Positions 26,068-34,576 of a DNA stretch of 64,000 bases are shown in pieces; the first letter of the stretch is position 1, and each line of letters begins with the position of its first letter. The DNA comes from Natribaculum breve (GTDB taxonomy: Archaea > Halobacteriota > Halobacteria > Halobacteriales > Natrialbaceae), in contig NZ_CP095390.1 in assembly GCF_023008585.1 (NCBI RefSeq), positions 496,001-560,000 of the forward strand, read 5' to 3'. The notes under the pieces were generated by a model. The model had not been told where the DNA came from and searched no databases. It worked only from the letters and a program-made list of their open reading frames with translations. A program made the translations under genes and the position numbers.

Positions 26068-26214
26068 ATGCGCGACGAAGAGGAGATTCGCGAGCAGTAC
26101 GAGTTTCTCAAAGAACACCTCGAGAGCGAGGAGATGCGTCACGAAGGCGTCGAGCGGATGTTCACGTACTACAAGCGGGCGCTGGGGTGGGTCCTCGAGG
26201 AAGAACACATGTGA
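26068..26214 (+). CDS. Small 48-residue helical protein
   Basis: 48 residues: starts MRDEEEIREQYEFLKEHL and ends with LGWVLEEEHM. It is wholly helical and very acidic, resembling small conserved proteins of haloarchaea. TTTTTTA at about 26037-26043 may be its TATA box, 25 bp before the ATG. No function can be assigned. Confidence 0.7.
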   Translation: MRDEEEIREQYEFLKEHLESEEMRHEGVERMFTYYKRALGWVLEEEHM

Positions 26215-26733
26215 CGCCGGGAGTCCGACAGAACGCCGCAAACCTATCACGCGCTCGGCCGTTGTCGGTACATTTAAGTTCGACGGGCGAAATTCTCAAC
26301 GTGACGCTTCGCTTGGAGGGCCGAAGCGTCAGCGGGGACCAATTCAGGGCGGCAAGCGATCGCGCGACCCTTTTCACGTCGCGCGATCTGCTTTCCTGTT
26401 TACTCTCGTTCGACCAGCCACTTCTGCGACAGCGCACGCGAACCTCGCTGTGACGTTCTCTCGAACCAACGGTTCGGACGAATTAGCCCGAACACTGCGT
26501 TGAATTCGGACACCGTCGTTCGCCCGATCGTCTGCCGTACCCGAGAGATCCAACTAGTGACTAATTGTACCCGTCGAAACGGTCAGAAGAGTAAACATGA
26601 TCTAGCAGTTATGTAACCGATCCCGGCGATCAATCACGAGCGTTATCATTCGGTGTCGACCAATACATCTGTCTTCGATGGTAATATCGCTGTTTCGATC
26701 GAAACGACCCGACATGTTTATTAAATTCCGACA
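26215..26733. other. Intergenic region with one hairpin
   Basis: No convincing gene. A perfect 10-bp inverted repeat TGACGCTTCG (26302-26311) and CGAAGCGTCA (26322-26331) may be a terminator or small RNA stem; a TATA-like TACATTTAAG lies about 30 bp before it. From 26560 the DNA is AT-rich and leads into the promoter of the next gene (TGTTTATTAAA at 26715-26725). Confidence 0.5.
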
Positions 26734-26754
26734 GTAAGTACGACCGGTACTTAC
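26734..26754. promoter_or_regulatory. Palindromic operator candidate before PadR-like gene
   Basis: GTAAGTAC (26734-26741), spacer GACCG, GTACTTAC (26747-26754). The perfect 8-bp palindrome ends four bases before the regulator's ATG and lies between its TATA-like element and coding sequence. Binding there would block transcription, so autorepression by the PadR-like protein is likely. Confidence 0.65.
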
Positions 26755-26757
26755 CCA

Positions 26758-27033
26758 ATGTACGACCTGACAGGATTCCAGCGTGACTTGCTCTACGTCA
26801 TCGCTGGCGAGGAGGAACCACACGGACTGGCGATCAAAGAAGAACTCGAGGAGTACTACGAAAAAGAGATCCACCACGGCCGGCTCTACCCGAATCTCGA
26901 CACGCTCGTCGACAAAGGCCTAGTCGAGAAGGGTCGCCGTGACCGACGGACGAATTTCTACACACTCACCCGACGAGGACGCAGGGAACTCGAGGCGCGC
27001 CGGGAGTGGGAAGCCCAGTACGTCGACCTGTAG
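26758..27033 (+). CDS. PadR-like winged-helix regulator
   Basis: 91 residues. The winged helix has LTGFQRDLLYVIAGEEEPHG, the recognition region IHHGRLYPNLDTLVDKGLVE and the wing RRTNFYTLTRRGRRELEAR, as in PadR-type regulators. It has no effector domain. A palindrome directly upstream suggests autoregulation. The next gene begins two bases after its stop and is co-transcribed. Confidence 0.88.
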   Translation: MYDLTGFQRDLLYVIAGEEEPHGLAIKEELEEYYEKEIHHGRLYPNLDTLVDKGLVEKGRRDRRTNFYTLTRRGRRELEARREWEAQYVDL

Positions 27034-27035
27034 CA

Positions 27036-27287
27036 GTGGTCTCCTCGCGGACGATCACTGCACTGGTCGGACTCGCCATCGGACTCGCCGTGAGCGTCGG
27101 CGCCTGGGTATACTTCGATACGGTTCTGCTACTGCTGTTTCTGCCGTTCGTTCCCTTCCTGTTCGCCGACCGCAGTGTCGGCGAACGGACCGCCCCCGAC
27201 TACCGATCCTGTCCTCGGTGTGGCTTCCGGACGACCGACTCGACGTTCGAGTACTGTCCTCGAGACGGGACGCGACTCCGCGAGTGA
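27036..27287 (+). CDS. Small two-TM zinc-ribbon protein
   Basis: 83 residues with a GTG start two bases after the regulator stop. Two hydrophobic helices (ITALVGLAIGLAVSVGAWVY and LLLLFLPFVPFLF) are followed by a CPRCGF...YCPRDGT zinc ribbon at the C terminus. It is probably inner-membrane with the zinc ribbon in the cytoplasm. It is likely a target or partner of the PadR-like regulator. Confidence 0.8.
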   Translation: MVSSRTITALVGLAIGLAVSVGAWVYFDTVLLLLFLPFVPFLFADRSVGERTAPDYRSCPRCGFRTTDSTFEYCPRDGTRLRE

Positions 27288-27422
27288 CCGTCAGTCGACG
27301 TCTCTCGAGTCGCTCTCGTGCCGGGATAGCCCAAATCCGCGTTGCCCGTCGTCGTCGGCTGTTTATCAGGGGGCGACTGTTCTGGCACGTTATTTATATT
27401 CGGTTACGGAGAATCACGGAGA

Positions 27423-28715
27423 GTGAACGAGGTCACGCTGCAGGTCGTCGACCCGCCGCTCGAAGAGACGGTCGTCCGAATCGCGCTGGCCGGAGCGCTC
27501 GGTATGTTCCTCGGACTCGAGCGAGAGTGGTCCCAGAAGTCCGCGGGCATCCGAACGTTCTCGCTCATCAGTCTGCTCGCGGCGGTCTTTACGATCCTCG
27601 TCCTCGAGACCGAGGTCGGCGAGAGCCTCCTCGTTCTCGGCGGGGTGTTGGTCATCGTCCAGGGCATCTTGCTCGCGGTACAGGGACTCACAGACGACGA
27701 GGATACGGGTCTCTCGTTGACCACGTCCGTCACGATGCTCGTCGCCTACGGCGTCGGCGCGATGGTCGCCGCCGGGTTCATCCTCGAGGGGGTGACCGTG
27801 GCCGTCCTCTCGTCGCTGCTGCTCGTGCTCAAACGCGAACTCCACGAGTTCGCCTGGGGACTCTCACGCGAGGAGATGCGCTCGAGCACCGAGTTCGCCA
27901 TCCTCGCGTTCGTCATCTACCCGCTTCTCCCCCCGGAGTGGACCCTGGAGGTCGGCGAGGTGTCCATTCCACTCGAGCCACAGGTCATCTGGCTTATGGT
28001 CGTCGCCGTCGCGGGAATCGGCATCGTCAACTACGCGATCGTCTCGACGTACGGTGGCCGAGGGATCGCGGTCACGGGCTTTTTCGGCGGTCTGGCCTCT
28101 TCGACGGCCGTCGTCGGGACGATGCTCGACCACGTTCGACAGCGTCCGGAAGCGGCCTCCTACGCCGTCGCCGCAATCTTGCTCGCCGACGCCGCGATGG
28201 CCGTCCGAAACCTCACGATCGCCGTCGCGTTTACGGTCGGAAACGGCGTTTCGCCGCTTTTCGAGGCGATCATTCCGCTCGGCGCGGTCATCCTCCTCGC
28301 GTTCGTCGTCGCCGGCACGACGGCAGACTGGCGAGAGCCGATGTCGATGGACCTCGAGAGTCCGTTCTCGATGAAAAACGCCCTCGGGTTCGGAGCCGTC
28401 TTCCTCGTCGTCCTCGTGTTCGGGTCGCTCGCCGAAACCTGGTTCGGCACGCTCGGCTTCTACGCGACCGCCGTCGCGAGCGGCCTGGTCTCGAGTGCCG
28501 GTGCGACGACGTCGGCGGTCGTCCTCTACCGCGGGGGACAGCTGACAGCGCCCGAGGCGACGATCGCCGTCCTCCTGGCGACCGTCTCGAGCATCGTCGT
28601 CAAGGCGGTACTCGCAGCGACGTCGACGAACACGCAGTTTCGGTACCGCGTCACCGTCTACAGCGGTGTGTTGCTCGTCGGCGGGGCGGTCGCCTCCGTC
28701 GCGGTCGTCCTCTAA
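27423..28715 (+). CDS. MgtC/DUF4010-family membrane protein
   Basis: About 430 residues with a GTG start. The N-terminal MgtC/SapB-like part has RIALAGALGMFLGLERE and KSAGIRTFSLISLLAAVFTI; the C-terminal DUF4010 part has FFGGLASSTAVVGTMLDHVR and further helices, around 12 membrane segments in all. TTATTTATATTCGG about 25-35 bp upstream supports this start over longer frames. Transport or ion homeostasis is inferred from the family; no substrate is known. Confidence 0.88.
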   Translation: MNEVTLQVVDPPLEETVVRIALAGALGMFLGLEREWSQKSAGIRTFSLISLLAAVFTILVLETEVGESLLVLGGVLVIVQGILLAVQGLTDDEDTGLSLTTSVTMLVAYGVGAMVAAGFILEGVTVAVLSSLLLVLKRELHEFAWGLSREEMRSSTEFAILAFVIYPLLPPEWTLEVGEVSIPLEPQVIWLMVVAVAGIGIVNYAIVSTYGGRGIAVTGFFGGLASSTAVVGTMLDHVRQRPEAASYAVAAILLADAAMAVRNLTIAVAFTVGNGVSPLFEAIIPLGAVILLAFVVAGTTADWREPMSMDLESPFSMKNALGFGAVFLVVLVFGSLAETWFGTLGFYATAVASGLVSSAGATTSAVVLYRGGQLTAPEATIAVLLATVSSIVVKAVLAATSTNTQFRYRVTVYSGVLLVGGAVASVAVVL

Positions 28716-28769
28716 GATTTGCCCGAACCATAACGAATATTTTAATCGACCAGTCGTCGAACGTGTCGT

Positions 28770-30113
28770 ATGGATCGAGACACGGTCGAACCCGAAGTGG
28801 ACTCCATTCCGGGTGCACGTGCCGAAAGGTGGGTGAACTACCACCACGAGTTCGCCGCCCCGAGCACCTACGTCTACGAGTTCGTCTGGGACACGCAGGC
28901 CGAGGCGATCGGCCCGTTCTGTACCGACGTCGACGGGAATCTCCTGATGGACTTTACGAGCCACGTCGCCGCCGCGCCGCTTGGGTACAACAACCCCGCG
29001 ATCGTCGAGAAGCTCCGCGAGTTCGATCTCGTCGATCCACTCAAGATCGCCGGCCAGGACTTCTACGTCAGCGGCGGCTTCCCGCCAGAAGACAGCGAGT
29101 TTCCCGGACCGACGCAGCTGATGGACCGGCTCGTCGAGATGACAGACCACTACGACATGGACACCGTCTTCCTCTCGAACTCGGGCGCCGAAGCGGTCGA
29201 GAACGCCATCAAGATCTGCTACGCGAGCGGCGGTCACCGCGCGTTCACGACCGACGGCGCGTTTCACGGCCGGACGCTCGGTGCGCTTTCGCTCAACCGC
29301 TCGAAGACGGTTCACCGCACGGGCTACCCCGAAGTGCCGGGCGTCGTCAGCGTTCCGTACCCCTCGACCGACCGGGAGTACGAGCGCGAGTGGCGTACCG
29401 ACGGTCCCGGCGGCAACGTCGTCGCCGACCAGCTCGACCCCGAGCAGGGCGTCGTCGACCCCGACGAAGTCGCCTTCCTCGTCCTCGAGCCGATCCAGGG
29501 CGAAGGCGGCTACCGACCTGCCCACCCCGAGTTCGCCCGCGACCTCGAGGCCCTCCGCGATCGCTTCGGTCTGAACGTGATCGCCGACGAGATCCAGTCC
29601 GGGCTCGGCCGTACCGGCAAACTGTGGGCAGTCGACCACCTCGAGCTCACGCCGGACGTCATCACGAGTGCGAAGGGACTGCGCGTCGGCGCGACGATCT
29701 CTCGCTCTGACGTGTTCCCGGCGGAGGGTGGTCGACTCTCCTCGACCTGGGGTGCCGGCGACGTCGTCGCCGCGATGCAGGGCGTGCTCACCATCGACGC
29801 CATCCGCGAGCAAAACCTCCTGGCGAACGTCCGTGAACGCGGCCAGCAGCTCCGTGAGATAATCGTGAGTGCCGACGCCGACTGCGTGGTCGACGTCCGC
29901 GGACGCGGACTCATGCTCGGCGTCGAATTCGACACCAAAGAGCGACGCGAAGCGGTCGTCGAGGCGGCGATGCGACGCGGCCTGCTCACGCTCGGCTGTG
30001 GCTACAAGACGCTGCGGCTGCTCCCGCCGCTCGACGTCACCGAACGCGAGATCGACCTCGGTGCGGACCTTCTCCTCGAGGCCATCGACGACGTCACCGG
30101 GAAGGCGACGTAG
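28770..30113 (+). CDS. Class-III PLP-dependent aminotransferase
   Basis: 447 residues. Fold-type I, class III (ornithine/GABA-type) aminotransferase: FLSNSGAEAVENAIKICYAS, GAFHGRTLGALSLNRSK, LVLEPIQGEGGYRPAHPEF, VIADEIQSGLGRTGKLWAVD, and the PLP lysine in VITSAKGLRVGA. The substrate could be GABA, ornithine-like or another omega-amino acid; neighbours do not tell. A TATA-like element ATATTTTAATC lies just upstream. Confidence 0.9.
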   Translation: MDRDTVEPEVDSIPGARAERWVNYHHEFAAPSTYVYEFVWDTQAEAIGPFCTDVDGNLLMDFTSHVAAAPLGYNNPAIVEKLREFDLVDPLKIAGQDFYVSGGFPPEDSEFPGPTQLMDRLVEMTDHYDMDTVFLSNSGAEAVENAIKICYASGGHRAFTTDGAFHGRTLGALSLNRSKTVHRTGYPEVPGVVSVPYPSTDREYEREWRTDGPGGNVVADQLDPEQGVVDPDEVAFLVLEPIQGEGGYRPAHPEFARDLEALRDRFGLNVIADEIQSGLGRTGKLWAVDHLELTPDVITSAKGLRVGATISRSDVFPAEGGRLSSTWGAGDVVAAMQGVLTIDAIREQNLLANVRERGQQLREIIVSADADCVVDVRGRGLMLGVEFDTKERREAVVEAAMRRGLLTLGCGYKTLRLLPPLDVTEREIDLGADLLLEAIDDVTGKAT

Positions 30114-30139
30114 CGGACTACCGTTCCCCGGTACGGCAC

Positions 30140-30463
30140 CTAGAACTGGTACCGACGCTCGTCGTCTCTGGTCGGGTACTGGTCTGCGCCCGTCATCTCG
30201 TCGAAGGTCATCCCCGTGAGGTACTCGTCGTAGGTGACGTCGTAGCCCGACCGCAGGTGAAAGTCCAGGTTCCCCGTGTCGACCGCCGTCTGGAAGAGCA
30301 TGTGAATCGCACGGCGGACGAGTTCGTCTGTCTCCTCGGGATCGAGTGCCGTCTCGAGCAAGGCGAGTTCGTTTCGCGTTTCGCGATCGAGCGAGACCTC
30401 GAGTTCGTCACCCAGGTCGGCGTACGCGTCCTGTATCTCGTCGTTGAGGTCGTCGAGACCCAT
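30140..30463 (-). CDS. Small acidic helical protein, unknown
   Basis: 107 residues from the ATG at 30463: MGLDDLNDEIQDAYADLGDE, helical and acidic; middle DPEETDELVRRAIHMLFQTA; C-terminal HLRSGYDVTYDEYLTGMTFD. An upstream ATG at 30490 would add nine basic residues. I recognise it only as a conserved haloarchaeal type. It is divergent from mutY, sharing a 133-bp upstream region, and convergent with the aminotransferase. Confidence 0.75.
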   Translation of the reverse strand: MGLDDLNDEIQDAYADLGDELEVSLDRETRNELALLETALDPEETDELVRRAIHMLFQTAVDTGNLDFHLRSGYDVTYDEYLTGMTFDEMTGADQYPTRDDERRYQF

Positions 30464-30596
30464 ACGCTGGAGGTATCGAGCCGGCCGCATATGCCTTTCG
30501 TGCTCGTGGTGCTCTTGCTCAGTTATTGTCTTCGCGTGCGCGTGTCGGACGGCGAACTTCCGGACGTATAAGACGGTACGCTCGCTAGGGCGACCG

Positions 30597-31517
30597 ATGA
30601 GCGAACGGGAGGAGCCCACGCTGCCCGACGACCTCGAGGCTGTTCGTGAGGCGCTGATCGCGTGGTACGAGGACGACCACCGGCCGTTTCCCTGGCGACG
30701 AACCGACGATCCGTACGCGATCCTCGTCAGCGAGGTGATGAGCCAGCAGACCCAACTCGAGCGGGTCGAAGCGGCCTGGGAGGAGTTTCTCGAGCGCTGG
30801 CCGACGACGGCGGCGCTCGCCGAGGCGGATCGCGCCGACGTCGTCGGGTTCTGGACGACACACAGCCTCGGGTACAACAACCGGGCGAAGTACCTCCACG
30901 AGGCGGCCCGCCAGGTCGAGACCGAGTTCGACGGCGAGTTTCCGACGACGCCCGACGGCCTCCAGGAACTGATGGGCGTCGGTCCGTACACGGCGAACGC
31001 GGTGGCGAGTTTCGCGTTCAACGCCGGCGACGCCGTCGTCGACACGAACGTCAAACGCGTCTGCTACCGCGCGTTCGGAGTGCCGGACGACGACGCGGCC
31101 TTCGAAGCGGCGGCGAACGACCTCATGCCGGACGGGCGGTCGCGCGTCTGGAACAACGCGATCATGGAACTCGGCGGCGTCGCCTGTCGCCAGCGGCCCC
31201 GCTGTGACGAGGCGGGCTGTCCCTGGCGCGAGTGGTGTGACGCCTACGCGACCGGCGACTTCACCGCTCCCGACGTCCCCACCCAGCCGACGTTCGAAGG
31301 AAGCCGTCGCCAGATGCGCGGCCGTGCGATTTCGATACTCAAAGAGTACGACGAACTCGCACTCGACGATCTCGGACCGCGAGTGCGAGTCGACTACACT
31401 CCAGACGGTGAGAACGGCCGCGAGTGGCTCCGAGACCTCCTCTCGGACCTGGCCGACGACGGCCTGGTCTCACTCGAGATGCGAGACGACGAGACGGTCG
31501 CCCGTCTCCGGCGCTGA
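30597..31517 (+). CDS. mutY: A/G-specific adenine glycosylase
   Basis: 306 residues. It removes adenine mispaired with 8-oxoguanine. Helix-hairpin-helix LMGVGPYTANAVASFAFNAG, catalytic Asp in VVDTNVKRV (about 149), catalytic-region Glu in LVSEVMSQQTQLE (about 46), and an iron-sulfur loop CRQRPRCDEAGCPWREWC whose spacing differs from the classical C-x6-C-x2-C-x5-C. It lacks the C-terminal NUDIX-like domain of bacterial MutY but keeps a winged-helix-like tail. The ATG at 30597 is used because upstream reading is not family-like. Confidence 0.92.
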   Translation: MSEREEPTLPDDLEAVREALIAWYEDDHRPFPWRRTDDPYAILVSEVMSQQTQLERVEAAWEEFLERWPTTAALAEADRADVVGFWTTHSLGYNNRAKYLHEAARQVETEFDGEFPTTPDGLQELMGVGPYTANAVASFAFNAGDAVVDTNVKRVCYRAFGVPDDDAAFEAAANDLMPDGRSRVWNNAIMELGGVACRQRPRCDEAGCPWREWCDAYATGDFTAPDVPTQPTFEGSRRQMRGRAISILKEYDELALDDLGPRVRVDYTPDGENGREWLRDLLSDLADDGLVSLEMRDDETVARLRR

Positions 31518-31567
31518 CGTGTGTCGTCGGGACAGCGGTTTTCAGGCCCGACCACGAGGAGAAGGAT

Positions 31568-32182
31568 ATGACCGAAGCTGACCCGCCGTCGGAAGACGTC
31601 GACGACGTGATTCGCGTCGTCGCCATCTGCGGCAGTCTTCGCGAACGTAGCTACACCCGAATCGCCCTCGAGCGCGCGCTCGAGGAAGCCGCCCGGCTGG
31701 ACGCAGCGACCGAACTGCTCGACCTGCGCGAGTGGGACCTCCCGCTTTACGACGCCGACGTCGACCGCGAGGACGCAGGTGAGGCAGAAGCGTTCACCGC
31801 CCGCGTGCGCGCGGCCGATTCGATCCTACTCGGATCGCCGATGTACCACGGATCGTACTCCTCGCCGCTGAAGACCGCACTGGACTACTGTGGCTTCGAC
31901 GAGTTCGAAGACGAGACCGTCGGCCTCCTCGCGGTCTCCGGCGGTGCGTTCCCGGTGACGACCCTAGAGCACATGCGGTCGGTCTGTCGAGCGCTCAACG
32001 CGTGGGTGATCCCACACCAGGCAGCCATTCCTAACGCGAGTCGAGCGTTCGACGACGGCGAGTTCGTCGACGCGAGCCTCGAGGAGCGCGTAGCGACCCT
32101 CGGCCGGCGGGCGGTCCAGTACGCGACGATCGAACCGGACCCGGACTCCTTCGAGAGCGGACAGAACGTCGGCGCACGGTGA
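31568..32182 (+). CDS. NADPH-dependent FMN reductase family protein
   Basis: 204 residues. Flavodoxin-like fold: VVAICGSLRERSYTRIAL binds flavin phosphate, LLGSPMYHGSYSSPLKTALD and LLAVSGGAFPVTTLEHMR form the active-site loops. It probably reduces FMN or quinones with NAD(P)H. It begins 51 bp after mutY and may be co-transcribed, which would fit oxidative-damage defence; this link is inference. Confidence 0.88.
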   Translation: MTEADPPSEDVDDVIRVVAICGSLRERSYTRIALERALEEAARLDAATELLDLREWDLPLYDADVDREDAGEAEAFTARVRAADSILLGSPMYHGSYSSPLKTALDYCGFDEFEDETVGLLAVSGGAFPVTTLEHMRSVCRALNAWVIPHQAAIPNASRAFDDGEFVDASLEERVATLGRRAVQYATIEPDPDSFESGQNVGAR

Positions 32183-32193
32183 CACGCGGCGGA

Positions 32194-32862
32194 TCACGGC
32201 TCGAGTATCCGCCGGAGGCGGTGTTGCTGTGCGAGAAGCGAGACGATCCAGAACGCGAGGGCTCCGAGCTGGTACGCCTGGACTCGGAAGTAGAGGACCG
32301 TCTCTCGGACCGAGAAGAGCGCCGTGGTAAACGACCAGTCGGTGAACCACGCCGTCGCGAGCAGCGTCGTCGCACCGAGCGCGATGAGCGTCCCCGGTAC
32401 GAACGTCGCGGGATCCGTGAGGCTGTCCAGCAGCGAATCACTGTCGTATCTCCGTTCGAACCGAAAGGCGTGACGTTCCAGTGCGAACTGGCCGGTGAGG
32501 ACGACCGCGAGAGCGAGCGCAGCGACGACGAGCCCGTCGACGCCCCCTACCCACTCGGCGACCAGGAGCCAGACGATCCAGCTTCCGGTGAGGACCATCG
32601 CGGTGACGAGTCGCTGCGGGCGGAGCAGATCCCCGAGACTCCGGGTCGCTACGCCGAAGACGCCCGTTCTGAGAAGCGATCCACAGAAGAGAATTCCGAG
32701 TCCAGCCATGGCAGTCGAGACTGTCCGCGATTCGACGACGAGCACGAACCACGAGACGACTGCGACCGTCTCGACTGTCGCCGCAGAGAGCGCGGCAGTC
32801 GCACCGACGAGCCGCCGCTGTGTGGTTCGACCGAGAACGCCCGGCCGACGAATGACGCTCAT
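32194..32862 (-). CDS. Multi-TM membrane protein, unknown
   Basis: 222 residues with about six to seven hydrophobic helices (for example LVTAMVLTGSWIVWLLVAEW and LVVAALALAVVLTGQFAL). No catalytic or transporter motif is visible. It is convergent with the FMN reductase gene and divergent from the Yip1 region. Family unknown. Confidence 0.75.
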   Translation of the reverse strand: MSVIRRPGVLGRTTQRRLVGATAALSAATVETVAVVSWFVLVVESRTVSTAMAGLGILFCGSLLRTGVFGVATRSLGDLLRPQRLVTAMVLTGSWIVWLLVAEWVGGVDGLVVAALALAVVLTGQFALERHAFRFERRYDSDSLLDSLTDPATFVPGTLIALGATTLLATAWFTDWSFTTALFSVRETVLYFRVQAYQLGALAFWIVSLLAQQHRLRRILEP

Positions 32863-32991
32863 ACCCGCGCTTCGAACTCGAGCGGTTTCGTTATGGAACT
32901 GTTATTCGCTCCCGATCGAACAACTGGGTCCACGGCCGGCTGCGGCGGAATTGGCAAACGATTTAAGCAACGCTTTCCCCGGTTCCATCCG

Positions 32992-33111
32992 ATGGACGTG
33001 ATCGCGACGGAACCGACCACTCTCCCCCTCTCGAGATCGGCTTCTCGGAGATCGATGCAACCGAGACGCGACGTCGAAACCGCGATAGCGCGGTCCGATC
33101 GCTTCGAATGA
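32992..33111 (+). CDS. Possible 39-residue leader ORF before Yip1 gene
   Basis: Starts MDVIATEPTTLPLSRSAS and stops with TGA overlapping the Yip1 ATG (ATGA). A TATA-like AACGATTTAAGC lies about 25 bp before its ATG, which is the usual distance for a leaderless haloarchaeal transcript; the Yip1 start itself is 116 bp further on. No homologue is recognised. It could equally be untranslated leader. Confidence 0.4.
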   Translation: MDVIATEPTTLPLSRSASRRSMQPRRDVETAIARSDRFE

Positions 33112-33707
33112 CACAGTGGATAGAGAACCCGAGCGGTGGACGCGACCGCGGCGTGAGAGCGCTGGCGCGAGCGTGGCTGGAGGTACTCGTTCGGCCGCGT
33201 CGGTTCTTCCGCGTCGGCGTCGCACCCGGCGACCAGGCGCCGGGGCTGGTCTTCCTGATGACCGTCGTCCTGGTCTCCGAGACGTCACGGTACCTCCTCG
33301 TCGAGGGTGCGTACCCGTCGTTGCCGATCGCTCGTCCGCTCGAGGGTGCGTTCTGGCTCAGTCTGGTCGTCCTCTTCGTCGCGCCGCTTTCGTTACACCT
33401 CGTCTCGGCGGTCCAGACCCTGTTTCTCGCGCTGTTCGTCCCCGACCGGGCCGGAATAAGCCAGACGGTACAGGTGATCGCCTACTCGACTGCACCGTGT
33501 GTCTTCGCCGGCATCCCGGTCCCAGGAGTTCGTCTCGTCTGTACAGCGTACGGGGCCGTGTTGTTGATCGTCGGTCTCCAGGTCGTCCACGAGACGTCGC
33601 TGGTCCGGGCGACGCTCGCCGGCGTCGTCCCGGCCGCGCTCGTCTTCGGCTCTGGCTTCCACGGGTTCGCCGCGCTCGAGGCACTCGGCGTGTCGATTCC
33701 CGTCTGA
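33108..33707 (+). CDS. Yip1-family membrane protein
   Basis: 199 residues. The N-terminal VLVRPRRFFRVGVAPGDQAP is the typical Yip1-domain start. Five membrane helices follow, including VVLFVAPLSLHLVSAVQTLF and VIAYSTAPCVFAGIPVPGVR with the conserved polar residues of helix 3-4. The function in archaea is unknown. Confidence 0.85.
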   Translation: MTQWIENPSGGRDRGVRALARAWLEVLVRPRRFFRVGVAPGDQAPGLVFLMTVVLVSETSRYLLVEGAYPSLPIARPLEGAFWLSLVVLFVAPLSLHLVSAVQTLFLALFVPDRAGISQTVQVIAYSTAPCVFAGIPVPGVRLVCTAYGAVLLIVGLQVVHETSLVRATLAGVVPAALVFGSGFHGFAALEALGVSIPV

Positions 33708-33894
33708 ACACGAACACATACGAAATCAGTTAGTTTACACTCTCGAGCGTCGAAACGTAGTTCGACAGATCCCGATTAGTCCCGTATTTCCCCGACGGAA
33801 CGACCGTATTATGACGTCGGTAACTGACGACTGCTCGACCGAACTGATCGAAACGTTGGACAGAACTATTTACAGTGATGTATTCGACCGCAAT

Positions 33895-34506
33895 ATGCCC
33901 GATACTGACCAACCGGACGAGAATCTGTCCGAGCGTGTCGTGAAAGAGGCAGTCGGCATCGGCATGGAGTCACCGATGCGAGAGTCGATCCTCGAGGCAG
34001 TCGAAGAGTCCGACGGCGGCCGTCCGGCGCGGAAACGCCAGCTTCCGCTGCTGGGTGCCGTCCTCGGACTCGGTGCTGCGGCGGGCTATCTCGTCGGAAG
34101 CCGGGGCGAGCAGATCGTCGAATCCGACGAACTGTCGATCGAGGAGTTCGAGACGCCGACCGTCATCGAAGGCCCCGAAGAGACAGAAGAGTCCACAGAA
34201 GCGGAATCCACGGACGATAACACGGAGACCGACGACGAGACGGATGCGAACTCCGGCGGCAGCCGCCTTCGGCGGGTTCTTCTCGCACTCGGAATTCTCG
34301 CCGGAATCGCCTTCCTCCGTCGTCGCTTCTCGTCGTCGGAACAGGAAGAGTGGGAACCGATCGAGGAGTTCGAGCCCGCCGTGAGCACTGACGAAGAGAC
34401 GGAGGAGGCTGGCCACGAGACTCCCGACGAAACTCCCGAGTGGGAGTCCGAAACCGGTGCGGACGAGGAGTTCGAGGCCGAAGAAGAGGAGACGACCGAG
34501 GAGTGA
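33895..34506 (+). CDS. Acidic membrane-anchored protein, unknown
   Basis: 203 residues from the ATG at 33895, which follows a TATA-like CTATTTACAG by about 20 bp. Two hydrophobic helices, LPLLGAVLGLGAAAGYLVGS and a second RRVLLALGILAGIAFLRRR, flank an acidic linker; the C terminus is a long Glu-rich tail. An upstream ATG at 33811 is possible but lies before the promoter-like element. Family unknown. Confidence 0.72.
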   Translation: MPDTDQPDENLSERVVKEAVGIGMESPMRESILEAVEESDGGRPARKRQLPLLGAVLGLGAAAGYLVGSRGEQIVESDELSIEEFETPTVIEGPEETEESTEAESTDDNTETDDETDANSGGSRLRRVLLALGILAGIAFLRRRFSSSEQEEWEPIEEFEPAVSTDEETEEAGHETPDETPEWESETGADEEFEAEEEETTEE

Positions 34507-34576
34507 TCGTCCGAGTGGGCCCACACCACGGCGTCTGGCGAAGAAGCTAAGGGGGCGACGGCGACAGTGTGGTGCA

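Noticed and set aside
26187..26453. 88-codon frame downstream of the small gene at 26068
   Set aside because: It overlaps the preceding gene, spans a hairpin, and its composition is basic with no recognisable similarity.
26939..29813. Very long open frames (over 600-900 codons) antisense to or out of frame with 27423-30113
   Set aside because: They are Arg-rich shadows produced by the high-GC codon pattern of the real genes (membrane protein and aminotransferase) in the same interval.
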